A stretch of 60,000 nt of DNA from positions 22,198,001 through 22,258,000 of the forward strand of contig OX485809.1 in assembly GCA_950295325.1 (NCBI GenBank). The letters are read 5' to 3'. Shown here piece after piece: positions 11,244 to 21,798 of the stretch. Position numbers and translations under genes: made by a program. Source of the DNA: Polytrichum commune (taxonomy: Eukaryota; Streptophyta; Polytrichopsida; Polytrichales; Polytrichaceae). Within the stretch, counting starts at the first letter, position 1. Every line of letters begins with the position of its first letter. Below the pieces are notes generated by a model. It was not told the DNA's origin. It did no database searches and saw only the letters and a program-made list of their open reading frames with translations.

Positions 11244-12263
11244 GGGCCAAGTTCCATGTGCCGGTCCGGTCCATTTTTTTCAAAAATAAATGGGTGGGCC
11301 GGTGAAAAGAGGGTGGTGCCATGTGCCCATCCTTCTCACCCAAGGACCGGTACCCCCCATGGATGGGTGTCCCACGTTTTGTGTTGTGGAAGAACGGGTG
11401 CCAAAGGACCGGCGGTCCTAACGGTAACGTGAAGGACATGTGCCGGTTAGAGAGCTATGGTGACCGGATCGGCCGGTCACCTAGGGTATAAATATAAATA
11501 TAAGTATTATTATATAAGTATTATTATATAAGTATTATTATATAAGTATTATTATATAAGTATTATTATATAAGTATATAAGTATATTAGTATTATAGTA
11601 TTATAGTATTATAGTATATAAGTATTATAGTATATAAGTATTATAGTATATAAGTATTATAGTATATAAGTATATAAGTATATAAGTATATAAGTATATA
11701 AGTATATAAGTATATAAGTATTATAGTATATAAGTATTATAGTATATAAGTATTATAGTATATAAGTATTATAGTATATAAGTATTATAGTATATAAGTA
11801 TATAAGTATATAAGTATTATAGTATATAAGTATATAAGTATATAAGTATATAAGTATATAAGTATATAAGTATTACTATTTATATAAGTATTATTATTTA
11901 AAATATCATTTTGGTATCATTTAGGTGTTACAGTTAAATTCCCTTAAAATAAACACATAATTATTTCATTTTATGTAGTAGTTATATTGATAATTAAATT
12001 ATCAATTAGGGGTATGGAAATTGATGTGCAAATCAAATATGAAAAGTTCAATGAGGATGACCTCCATTGCCGGTCACCTTCATAAAGTGTCATGTCTTAC
12101 GTATCACCAAATTTAGTTAGAAAGTAGGAAATCCCAATAAACCGGCACCCCACATAGAAGTACCCTTCCAAAAAACGGGTGACATCACCCATTTTTTGGA
12201 TGATATCACCCGTTTCTCACCCATCCAAAAGAACGGACCGGACCGGTACATGGAACTTGGCCC
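11244..12263. mobile_element. PIF/Harbinger-like MITE of 1,020 bp carrying an AT array
   Basis: Inverted ends GGGCCAAGTTCCATGTGCCG (left) and its near-complement (right, ending CATGGAACTTGGCCC) continue for about 28 bp. A perfect TTA duplication flanks them (11241-11243 and 12264-12266). The centre is expanded by a 400-bp AT-rich tandem array. No transposase is present. Confidence 0.9.
11488..11890. repeat. (TATAAGTA)/(TATAAGTATTATAG) tandem array
   Basis: Alternating 8-mers TATAAGTA and 14-mers TATAAGTATTATAG form blocks of several units each. There is a separate left block of TATAAGTATTAT units. The block structure suggests repeated slippage and unequal exchange. Confidence 0.95.
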
Positions 12264-12334
12264 TTAGTGTTGAGGGGGTGTTGTGCGTTGATGTTCTGGA
12301 TGTAGCAGCCAACAAGGCATTGTATTGATTCTTG

Positions 12335-12885
12335 GAGTACATTGTTTATGATATTTAGTGTCATGTACACTATTTGCAAAGGGCCTAAACTAGATGCATG
12401 GAGGTCTCAAAGCGTCATGCCCGCTAATTGCCAATAAAACTCCATTTGTCTACATAAGTAACTTTATTAGGTGAAAAAATATCTACATTATGACATTTAG
12501 AGTAGCACATTGGGATACTTTAGATGATAGTCTTGCGTTTTAGTATGCAAGGGGGGGGGGATATTTTTTAGCGTACTAATGGCAAGTGTCATGTGTTTAC
12601 ATTTAGTATGCAAGAGGAAGATATTATTGAGCATGCCAATGGCAAGTGCCATTTGTGTACACTTTTGTCAACTTGTAGACCATTGTGTAAGACATGCATG
12701 CACCTCATAACATTATTGAGCATACTCATGCCAAGATATTAGTAGGCACACTTGAACGCCAAGTGTCATGAGGTGACACTTATGATGAAGTTGTTAATCA
12801 TCAATGTAAAGCTAGCGTACGCCTCAAAATAAGGTAAGTGGCGTTATTACGCATGTGATATTAAATACCATAAACTGGTGTAGTG
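12335..12885 (+). mobile_element. CACTA-like non-autonomous element, copy 1
   Basis: The right end is the complement of CACTACACCAGTTTATGGTA. The left end is a decayed version (GAGTACATTGTTTATGATAT). The interior matches the inverted copy at 17391-18485, for example AGGGCCTAAACTAGATGCAT and CACTTGAACGCCAAGTGTC. The CACTACACC terminus fits the CACTA superfamily, though no clear 3-bp target duplication was seen. Confidence 0.6.
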
Positions 12886-13065
12886 CCACAATTGTTCATT
12901 TTAGGAGGATATTGAACCATTTCACACCTAAAAGTAGGTGTTTGAATAAGGCATGTCTATTGTAAGGCGTCCCAATTTGATTCAATCGTATTCATCCATG
13001 TCTCTGATGCTAATTTCAAAGTAGAATTGTAGTAATGAAAAAAAAAAAAAAAAATTGTTCCTTAT
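12886..13065. other. Spacer with poly-A tract
   Basis: Holds a run of about 17 A (about 13038-13054) next to the following TIR element. No gene. Confidence 0.5.
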
Positions 13066-13709
13066 ATCGTAGACATGCTACTAACCGTGCAGCACCACTT
13101 ACCGTGCATGTCACGATACTCCACCATGCCACTTACCGTGTACTTATAATCTCGGCCGTCAAATTATATCACATGCAATCTCAACCGTCCGATGTCTCTC
13201 AAACTCAATCATGACCGCGCCAATGACCTAAAACATCACTGTCAACTCACACTCATCATGGAGTTTCCTTTAGTTGAATCACATAGCAAGGTGTAGATGT
13301 AGCAATTTGATGAAGATGAAAAGAGCAGACCTTGCCAGGGCCAAAAAAGAAGCAAAAATTTCAACAACAACTTGAGAAGAAAATGGCTACACAAGTCAAA
13401 AGGACAATATCAAAACCTCATCAATTTCCTATGCCTACAAAGAAGAGGGCAACATTTGTAGCTCCTTTAGTGAAACCTAACATGCACGGTTAGTGAATGG
13501 CACATTGATCACACATTGATGCATATAGTTGTGAACTTGATTGTAGAAAGGTTACAACTTTTCAAATACAATTGTCATTTCATTTTACCACAATACTCTC
13601 ATCTCATTTACTAATTACAAATTTTAAAAAATAATAAAAAAAGGTTTAACCCACCTTGTGGAAAACCATTTGAAACCCAAATATGCACGGTTAGTAGCAT
13701 GTCTACGAT
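13066..13709. mobile_element. TIR element with 26-bp perfect ends
   Basis: The left end starts ATCGTAGACATGCTACTAAC and the right end is its exact complement over about 26 bp (13066-13091 and 13684-13709). The first 75 bp also carry two CACTTACCGTG blocks. The interior (about 590 bp) is noncoding. The target duplication is unclear because both flanks are AT-repetitive (TTATAT and ATATC), so the superfamily is not assigned. Confidence 0.75.
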
Positions 13710-14034
13710 ATCATATCACATTGAAATGCATGTTCACCTCGGGTAAGATTTTTGGTGGGGAGCAACTCAAAGAGAAAGACACCCAACATAATGAACTTTT
13801 ACACCCAAAAATAGGTGTTTCATGAAAAACTCGTATGCTTTGTATTCATCCCAATTAGATCCCATTACACTAATTTGGGTCTATCATGCTAATTTCATAG
13901 TTGATTCAAGTGAAGAAATTGTCTCGTTCTTGTAGAACATAGTGAAAGGATTTTGAACTTGAGGGAGAATGGTTATTTTATTATTATTATTTATTTGGGG
14001 GGGGGGGGGCAGGCAACTCAAGAAATACACCTTC
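13710..14034. other. Gene-free stretch with a G-tract
   Basis: No gene. A (TTA)n run is followed by about 13 G (about 13997-14009). Confidence 0.45.
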
Positions 14035-14411
14035 CTACACTAAATATTGTGTTTAGTGTTGCCAATTCTAATTGTCTTGCTCAATACTAATCATCAATTG
14101 CCCTTGTAGTGTTATCAACACTAAACATAAACCTAACATTATTCGTCGTTCCTTGTAAACAAAACATTGGACATTATAGAATTACAGTGTTGCAATTATT
14201 GTGACTTACTAAGTGATTTTTCATCCAATTTTCATTCATCCACGACAATAATTCGTTACCAATGTGAGGGTGGAAAATATATCATAAGCGAATGAACTAA
14301 AACTAAATCGATATGAAAATATTTGTAACTTATTCATAAGAAGTGTCGATTGAAAAGTTACCACGTGGACATAAAATACCATGGAACAATAAAATGCAAT
14401 ATTTAGTGTGC
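14035..14411 (-). mobile_element. MITE family H, 377 bp copy
   Basis: It starts CTACACTAAATATTGTGTTT and ends ATATTTAGTGTG, an inverted version of the element at 51290-51666, which has the same length of 377 bp. Internal shared landmarks are ACCAATTCTA-like, CAATACTAAT, a block around GTGTTGCAATTATTGTGACTT, and TTTTCATCCAA. It encodes no protein. Confidence 0.75.
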
Positions 14412-14689
14412 TCCTTCCCCCCACAACATGGGTGAGGGCAATGCTTAAAATTTAGGGTTTAGTTAAGCAGGTGAATCTTAACTTTAAGAAATACAAATGA
14501 ATTTGTCTTGTTACCGTGGCTTTACCGTTTGGTTGATATAAAAGTTTAATTAAAAAAATTGAAAATGTCATGTCTTACCAAACAAGTTATTCCCTATTCC
14601 TTGATGTGTATACCTAATATTTATGATGCATGGGGTAGGGATGATGGTCTTTGGCGAAACTTGTTTAGTGTCATTTGCTCATCGTACAT
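14412..14689. other. Gene-free spacer
   Basis: No supported feature was seen. Confidence 0.4.
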
Positions 14690-15013
14690 TGGAATCTATT
14701 TTGAAAGTTGGATGAAATTTTTGGGACCCCATCTTTCCACCTCTTAGGTTTTGAGAGAATTTCATAATTTAAAATAAGGGATATGCATGAGACCCGCTAT
14801 CCTAAATCTTGGATCGGCTTATGCAAGGCTAGCTTGACCCACCCATCCTCATAGGATAAGCTAGAAATTTTATTTTTAATAACCCAACACCACTCTCGGT
14901 GTTTGGTGATTTCAACATCAAGAAAACTTAGATGACTTTTGTGTTATTTCTCACGAAATCATGGTTTGGGACTAAACCCATGCTCTTATCTGCTTTACTA
15001 TGCGAACAACTCT
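14690..15013 (+). repeat. Dispersed family D, copy 3
   Basis: Matches the 47370-47770 and 8291-8608 copies through the CTTTCCACCTCTT block, GCAAGGCTAGCTTGACCCA and the terminal TTTGGGACTAAACCC. It ends about where the hAT-like element begins. Confidence 0.7.
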
Positions 15014-15021
15014 AATATGGC

Positions 15022-15581
15022 CACGGGTAGGTCACTTAGTGCATTTTAAAAACGACGTGCGGCATAATATAGAGAGGATTAAAATCATTTGAAATAAAAA
15101 TTATAAAGGAATTCCAAATAATGAAGGGGCCATTAAATGTAGACAATCCCATTATAAGTAAGTTAGATGGACATAAAATGTGGGCCATTACTTTTTTGTA
15201 AAATTAATATAGGGCTGAAGATAAGGATCCTAGAAGGTATGTTTAGTATGTTTGCTATGGTCTCCTATGTGTTTTCTTCATAACTTTGTTTGCAATGATA
15301 TTACTGTTTGCACCCTTCTTTGTTTCCATGGTTTCCCTTAACACTCGTCAATGCGTTAGGAAGTAGATTAGCTTTTATTACTTAAAAGGAATATAGAGTA
15401 CAAAAAATTGCAGTGACTTGGACAATATAAGTAATGGAAGGGTGCAAACAAATGGGCCATTTTTGAAATTTAAGTAATTATAGGGAGGCTTTAATTCAAC
15501 CCTTGAAGGTAAATAGCCCCAAAACAAAAAACCCCCAACCGTACGTGGTGCACAAAAATGCCTTAGAGTGACCTACCCGTG
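15022..15581. mobile_element. hAT-like non-autonomous element, 560 bp
   Basis: Inverted ends CACGGGTAGGTCACT extend imperfectly for about 30 bp. An 8-bp duplication AATATGGC flanks them exactly (15014-15021 and 15582-15589). An 8-bp target and a CA-starting terminus fit the hAT superfamily. The interior shows no coding region. Confidence 0.8.
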
Positions 15582-15599
15582 AATATGGCCACAATCACA

Positions 15600-15895
15600 T
15601 TAGAGATGACCTGAGATGACCCTAAATTACCAGGTGATAAGAGATAGGTACCCATTTCCAAATGAAATAGTTGGCGGTTTGATTCCTGCTGTGAAATCTT
15701 CTCTCTACTTGACGGGGGGGGGGGGGAACTAGTTAGGTATGTAGAAAGCGAAGAGCCCACCCATCACAAAGTAGGCAGTAAACCCCACCCTGTACTAAGA
15801 ATATTCTTGAGCAGGGTAGGACCAACAGGCTCAAATTCACGTCAGATTGCCCGACTTTGGTGATTCATTTCTTTGTTTAATTATTTGACCACAAT
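15600..15895 (+). mobile_element. SINE-like retroposon, copy 2
   Basis: Homologous to 8609-8869 in opposite orientation. It keeps GGTTTGATTCC (about 15676-15686), close to the pol III B-box consensus GGTTCGANTCC, about 60 bp from the apparent start. A weaker A-box-like stretch precedes it. A G13 tract (about 15715-15727) replaces the A tract of copy 1. The 3' end is T/A-rich. No clear target duplication was found. Confidence 0.65.
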
Positions 15896-17390
15896 TATAA
15901 GTTGAGAAACACAACTTGTTGAGCCCGGGAAGTTGTGGGCATTTCCTTGTATTTGGGCCCAAAATGTGCAAAAGTTCATCTTTAGACCTCCCAAAATACT
16001 GGAATATCGTCACTTTTCCAACACTCCAAAACACTCTCATACAGTCATGTGGGATGAGGCTTTTCAAATGCTCACTTTTGAGAATTTGACAAGGTCTTTA
16101 TGAAAGTCGTCGTTGGCCCCAAAACCCTATTCTTAAGAGAACATCACTTATCAACCCTTCATGGTCAAAGGATTTTTTTAATGTTTTTTTCTCTTTTTTT
16201 GGAAAATTGAGATGACTAAAGATATAAAAATATTTTGTAATGTTTCAAACTTTGTCCTAAATCACTCAGATATCACATTCTTATTGCCGAAGCTATTTTT
16301 AAAAATAAAATATCTTCTTGATGATGATGCCAAAGTGATCACCTCAACATGAGGTCTTAGGTCTTGCCCCTAAACCACGTTTTGTAGCCCTACCTTGAGT
16401 GCACATATGAGTTTGCAGCTATGGTCAAGCGTGAAGTGTCTCTCTTTCTCTTAACATGTCAAAAAACCATGCATTATAAGATTTTGGTTGTCAGTATTGT
16501 TCTAAAACAACTCACGCAAAGGTAATATAGAGCATGAAATTTTGTCTTAAAACCTCAAAAGTAGCTTATACACAACATAGTTTGAATAAATAAATAAATA
16601 AATAAATACACGTGTTGGTTTACTTCGAACTTACTTGAGCATAATGTTTGCATCCCCATTCAAATTTATTCCTTCGATTGGACCAACTCATTATTGTGCT
16701 TTGAAGTTATTTAAAAAACGATTTAAAAAAAAATTATGTTATTTTTTAATTTGTTGTTGTTGTTGTTGTGTTGGATAGATTACCTAAAAAATAAGTTAGG
16801 AAGAACATCACAATATTAAATGTTCAAAACCATGAATATGGACTCAATGTTTCTTAGACGAACATGAATTATTGTGCATTAAAGAGATGTACTATCAATA
16901 CTACATCAAGTATATGAATAGTTTGTTAATATTTTCTCATCTTAATTTGAATACTAAGTTTATTGACCCATAAGTCATCCTAATTTCTAGCCCATTCATA
17001 AAATATTATGGACCATGGTATATTAAACCCACCTTAACCTTTAGCCCACAAAATGAGTGCAAAAGGTGTACTTAGAACTACATAGAAAGTTGCATGAAAT
17101 ATAAATATGTGTGGACCACACTATTCATCATCAACCCATGATAATTAACTTGCAACCCTTGGGTAGAAACTACATATTGTGTCATATGGCACTTAATGCC
17201 ACATAAAATCCACAAAGACCAATCTCTTTTACACGACACACCAATATTAACATCACAGTAAATCATATGTTTAGTGCAGCAACACACTTCACTACACATT
17301 TTCTTTGGCATAGCATTCAACTCAACATGTTATCAGGTAACCAAGTGCCATATGACATCCTCTGTAATTTCCACCCAATGATTGCAAGAC
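15896..17390. other. Gene-free AT-rich stretch
   Basis: No supported gene. Contains an (AAAT)n run at about 16584-16608 and a (GTT)n run near 16752-16768. Confidence 0.5.
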
Positions 17391-18485
17391 AACTACACCA
17401 TTTATGGTATTTAGTGTCATGTCATGCATGATAACCTATTTTTAGGCGTTTGCTAGGTCACATCATTCATCGTCAACTTCATCATTAGTGTCACCTCACG
17501 ACACTTGGCGTTCAAGTGTGCTTACACGAATATGTTCAACAATGTTATGAGGTGTATGTTTATGTCGCACAAAAAGTTGACTAAATTGTACACAAATGAA
17601 TATCTTCCTCTTGCACATCAAAATGTAAACACACAACACATGCCATCGATGTGCTTAATAATGTCTTCTCCTTGCAAACTAAACGCATAAGTATTATCTC
17701 AAATATCCCAATGTTGCTACGCTAAATGTCACAATGTAAATAGAATTTCACTTAAATTTCTTTACTTATGTTGACAATTAGGGCCACTTCACACATGAGC
17801 CAAGAGCCGTGACCTTGTAATGGTGAGGACCCTTGATTCTCATCCAAAGGCCGTACCATGGGTGTTGGGAAAGCCATTTTATGTAGTCTTGGGCCCTCAA
17901 GCACAGTGTGAAGTGAGAATGAACCATGTTGCGGTACCATTGCATATTTTGTTGGCGGAAAAAGAGGGGAGGATTTGGTTTAACATAATATGTCTCAAAC
18001 TTTATCAATTTAAGAGAATTACTTGGTGGTGTTTGTCTATCCTAGAATCTGTTTTGAAATCTGCCATGCAGTCTGTCTTGAAATATGTCATGTTGGAAAA
18101 TATATTAAAAAAATTCACGGTCTCCCTGTATTTGTGTCAGGTCCACCTTCTTGGAGGTGGATTTGACGCAAATTCTGGTGGACCATGCATCCTTATTCAC
18201 AACCTACCATGTAGGACTCCATGAAGACTATTCATTCACGAACTTTTCTTTGGGCCTTTAGGCCTTCACCTCCTAGTGTGAAGTGAACTTGGACGGTCTC
18301 CACCTTTGCAACCAATGAGAGCTCTTACATTGCCATGGTCAGGGGCCTTCAGCCTTGTGTGTGAAGTGGCTCTAAGTATCTATTGGCACCTAGCAATTGG
18401 GCGCGATACTTTGAGACCTCTAGGCATCTAGTTAGGCCCTTCACAAATAGTGTACGTTACAGTTAACACCACAAACGGTGTAGTG
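17391..18485 (-). mobile_element. CACTA-like element, copy 2, with a nested MITE
   Basis: Ends are ACTACACCATTTATGGTATT (left) and the complement of CACTACACCGTTTGTGGTGT (right). The interior is the reverse complement of 12335-12885. A family A MITE (17781-18372) interrupts it, so this copy is older than the MITE insertion. Confidence 0.65.
17781..18372. mobile_element. MITE family A, 592 bp copy
   Basis: Ends GGGCCACTTCACACATGAG and the complement of GAGCCACTTCACACACAAGG, flanked by TTA (17778-17780) and TAA (18373-18375). It shares most of its interior with the 705-bp copy but lacks most of the long hairpin. No transposase. Confidence 0.8.
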
Positions 18486-18499
18486 TGGGGTTGATGACG

Positions 18500-19215
18500 A
18501 TGATGTTTTAGTGTAGTGGTTGGCCTAGGTAGGTGAGCCGTCCGTCCGTCCGTCCGTTCGTTCGTTCGTTCGTTCGTCCGTCCGTCCGTCCACTGCGGAG
18601 ACAAAGCAGAGTGAGCCTAGCGGTGAGAAGTTCGCGCGAAGCTCCCACCCCCCTCCCCTCCCCTCCCCTCCCCTCCCCTCCCTCCCTCCCGCGCCCCTCG
18701 CCATCGCCATCCCTCGCAGGGTTTGCTATCCTCACTCCCTCACTGCGTTTTCGCACTCCCGTCACGCAGATTCTCCATCACCACAACACACCCACACACA
18801 CCTCACGTCACGTCAACTCAACATTCCCGTCGTTCGTTGCTGTGGCGGATGATGGCCACCTGCTCACTCATCTGCTGAGCCATCTATCATCACCACACCT
18901 CTTTTGCCGAATCCTCGGGAGGTTTGGTGGGTCTGGGTTGGGGCTGGGGTTGGGAGTCAGATGAGGGAAGAGTGAGGGGAGGCTGCGATCTTTGGTGTGG
19001 TCGGGAGGGAGGGAGAGCGGAGGTGTCGATTCGGCCCCATTTGACCCTATGTATGGCTTCCGCAACCTGGAATCAATTCATTGTGTATTTGGAAAGGGAA
19101 GAGGAAAGGGGAAGGGGAAGAGGAAAGGGGCTTTGGTTAGAAAGGCTCTTGTGGTAGAAGGAGGGTCTGAGTGTTGCGGTGAGCGTAATTGTTGGATGGA
19201 TGTGGGTTACGTTTG
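18500..19215 (+). promoter_or_regulatory. GC-rich, CpG-rich putative transcription start region
   Basis: Unlike the AT-rich surroundings this stretch is GC-rich, with CpG-containing simple repeats, (CCGT)n/(TCGT)n at 18537-18592 and (CCCCT)n at 18648-18690. It is followed by CT-rich leader-like sequence. It lies upstream of the Myb/SANT-like gene and may hold its promoter and first noncoding exon. Open frames here are low-complexity (Pro/Ser/Arg) and are not called as genes. Confidence 0.45.
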
Positions 19216-19217
19216 GC

Positions 19218-20010
19218 AGCTGTGATGATGGTTGTTGTTGGATCACGTGGTTTCGTGTATGTCTGGGTTAACCCGCCATTCTACTGTGTTTTGGTCAGTG
19301 CTACGGGGTGTTAATATCATGGCAGCTGGTTATTAGTTTGGCATCGATTCGGTTTCGGCCTTCGGTGATCAGCGCACGACATTCTACAGAACGAGTTTGA
19401 AGTTCTTCTTGTGCACGAGTTTGGTGGAGGATGGGTTTCTTTTTTTGTGTGGTAGAGCAGGTCTTTGGGTGTGGTGAGGAGGGTAATTTGTTTGTTGTTC
19501 TGGATGGGTTGCCCGCCATTCTGCTGTATTTTGACCACACACCTGGGTTAGGCTAGGGAGTGATAATAGCATAGCAGTGTGTTATTCCGTCTCTAGTTGG
19601 GCTTGGGTGATCAGGTCATGGCATTCTACCCATGAGTTTGAAGTTCACTTCTGCACGATTCACACTTAAATCTTCGTTTTTTGGGGAGATTTTTATTTTT
19701 TTGATTGTTTATAAATTGAACGGTGGTAGAGGAGGTCTTTGGGCGTGGCGAGGAGCTTAATTTGGATGTGCTGTGCGTATGGCAGCTGTGATGATGTCTG
19801 TTGTTGGATCACGTGGTTTCATGCGTGGATGGGTTACCTGCCATCCTATTGTGTTTTGGTCCACATCTGGCTTAGGCTAGGGGGTGTTAACGTCATCGCA
19901 GTGGGTTTAGTTTGGCAGCCGCTCCGTTTTCGGTTGGCCTTCGGTGATCAGACAATGGCATTCTACAGAACGAGTTTATAGTTAATTTGTGCATGATTCG
20001 CATATAAAAC
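19218..20010 (+). repeat. Three-copy segment in the leader of the Myb/SANT-like gene
   Basis: Three diverged direct copies are anchored by GTTAACCCGCCATTCTACTG (about 19266), GTTGCCCGCCATTCTGCTG (about 19508) and GTTACCTGCCATCCTATTG (about 19829). Each is followed about 100 bp later by TGATCAG and GGCATTCTAC or GACATTCTAC, then GAGTTT. Spacing is about 240 and 320 bp. Confidence 0.8.
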
Positions 20011-21798
20011 TTCGTTTCCGGAGGATGGTATTATGTGGTAGAATATGAGTTAGGGGTACTAGGCCCAAGGTGAAGTGGGCTGCCTAATTTCCAGATGCGG
20101 TATCTTGTAGAACGGACGCCTGTAGTGGGCACGTCCAGATTCACCCTCCGAACGGTGAGGACGAAGAGAAAGCATGTCTTTAGGACTTTTCATCAAGTGG
20201 CCTTTTCTTGGAAGGAGTCGAAAGTGAATTTTTTTTATGTGGGTTTCATGCCACTTGCTTCCTTGGATTGCCTTGGAAAAGTTGCCTTCGCTTGTGGACG
20301 ACAATCATCACAAGTTTGTGGCCGCACTCTTCTCTTATGTGTCTAAATGCGTTAACTACTATGTCACACCTTTTAGTCGAGGGTAGCATGGATTTTTTAC
20401 AGCCCCATGGAGTCCGTGTGAAGTTCCGGTTTTTTTCTTCTTTTGGGATTGATGTTGTGGAGGGACTTTAGATGTGACTTATTTTTGTATGATTCATAAA
20501 GAGGTTGAGAGATCCTCCTTCATTCTTAAGATTACATAAGAAATACTGTGCAGCCAAGGGGACATCCTTGTCATTGAGTTTTTGGGACTTCTACTCAGGT
20601 TGTGATGTCTCCCCGGTTGTGCGCATGGGTAGGCTTCTTAATTTCTATAAGTATGTTTAGTGAAGGTAGAATATGAACACAGTTAGGATACCATTAATTT
20701 GGCCCATATTCCACATAATTTAGAATATTCTTGTTCCTCCAACGATTACCAACCCAACCTTATTCAGGCGAGCAGATGGGATCCTTGATGTGTCGCACGT
20801 GTACGTAGTTGTAAAATGAAGTGAGTTCATCAAGGGTCCTTCATTGTTGTGATGAGCAATCTTGCTTATTTAGATGGAACTTGTTGCTCTACATGAGACT
20901 GAGAAAGCATTTGTGGTTGCAGTTGTGATGCGGAGGTGGTCAGATTCCTCCAGAAGAAAGATCTTTGCAGAGAGTGCTTTGGTTTGCATATTTCCATTGC
21001 CAATGTCAAGAAAGAGGTACAAATCAGCCATTTTTCATGTCGGCACTTTTGGAAATATGGCTTTTGAGCTGGCTCCAGAACTTTACTTTTTCTAAATCTC
21101 ATCTGCATCTGCATCTGGTAATGGAGGATGCTATGACCTTGATTGTGCATTGCTATCTATCTGATGGTCAATGAGTTGTGAAAGCGTCTAGTATTTGATG
21201 TTGTGATACATAACCTGTAGGTTGTATTTTTACATGGTATAATAATTTCACATGATATACTTTTTGCTAGAAAATGACTGGATTTTAAAAGAAGAGTTGC
21301 AAAGGATTATTTTTTAACCTGAATATACATCCCTGCATCTTTGCTGACATTGATAAATATGCGCTGTAGAGATTAGTGTTCAATGATGTTAGGCTTGTGG
21401 CTGTTGGCTACAACTAGGTTAGGGTCTTCTTCTGTCACTGGTATTTTTCACTTAATGTTTTCAATGTGTAATGAGTGAATGTGGTCTTGCATTTGAGTGA
21501 ATCTCCTACTTCTTGTCTCTCCATCTGACAGGAGAGAATTGGTTTGTCCAGCTCAATACACACAATCACTGCCCTGCATGCTCGAGCTGTTTATCTTCAC
21601 GTTGGTCTTAAATTGAAGCCTTTGGAGTCGGGAAGCAGGCTTGAAGGCCACTATTGCAAGTCAGCGATTTGTGATTACTCATTGCAACAGCAAGCTAGTA
21701 CAGCATTTGTGGGCATACTTTGAATCTCATAAGAGTTGTAGTTTTGAAAAGATTCCAGTTAAGATACTTCCACTGGTTCTTGTCAACCTCCTTTTCCC
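20011..21798 (+). other. Probable leader exons and introns upstream of the Myb/SANT-like gene
   Basis: No single long coding frame. Acceptor-like sequences occur at about 21531 (CTCCATCTGACAG) and just before the called start (TTTTCCCATGCAG, ending 21804). The first of these opens a stop-free stretch of about 60 codons that cannot be assigned. This stretch probably holds 5' exons that cDNA would be needed to place. Confidence 0.4.

Noticed and set aside
17820-18224. 134-codon plus-strand frame
   Set aside because: Contained in the 592 bp MITE copy; the similar 705 bp copy does not keep the frame.
1-18485. Search for reverse transcriptase, integrase or transposase genes
   Set aside because: No recognisable catalytic motif in any long frame; all elements seen are non-autonomous.
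18533-18964. 143-codon plus-strand frame in the GC-rich region
   Set aside because: It is translated from tetranucleotide and pentanucleotide repeats (RPSVRP, PSPPLPSP) and has no domain. More likely leader or promoter sequence.
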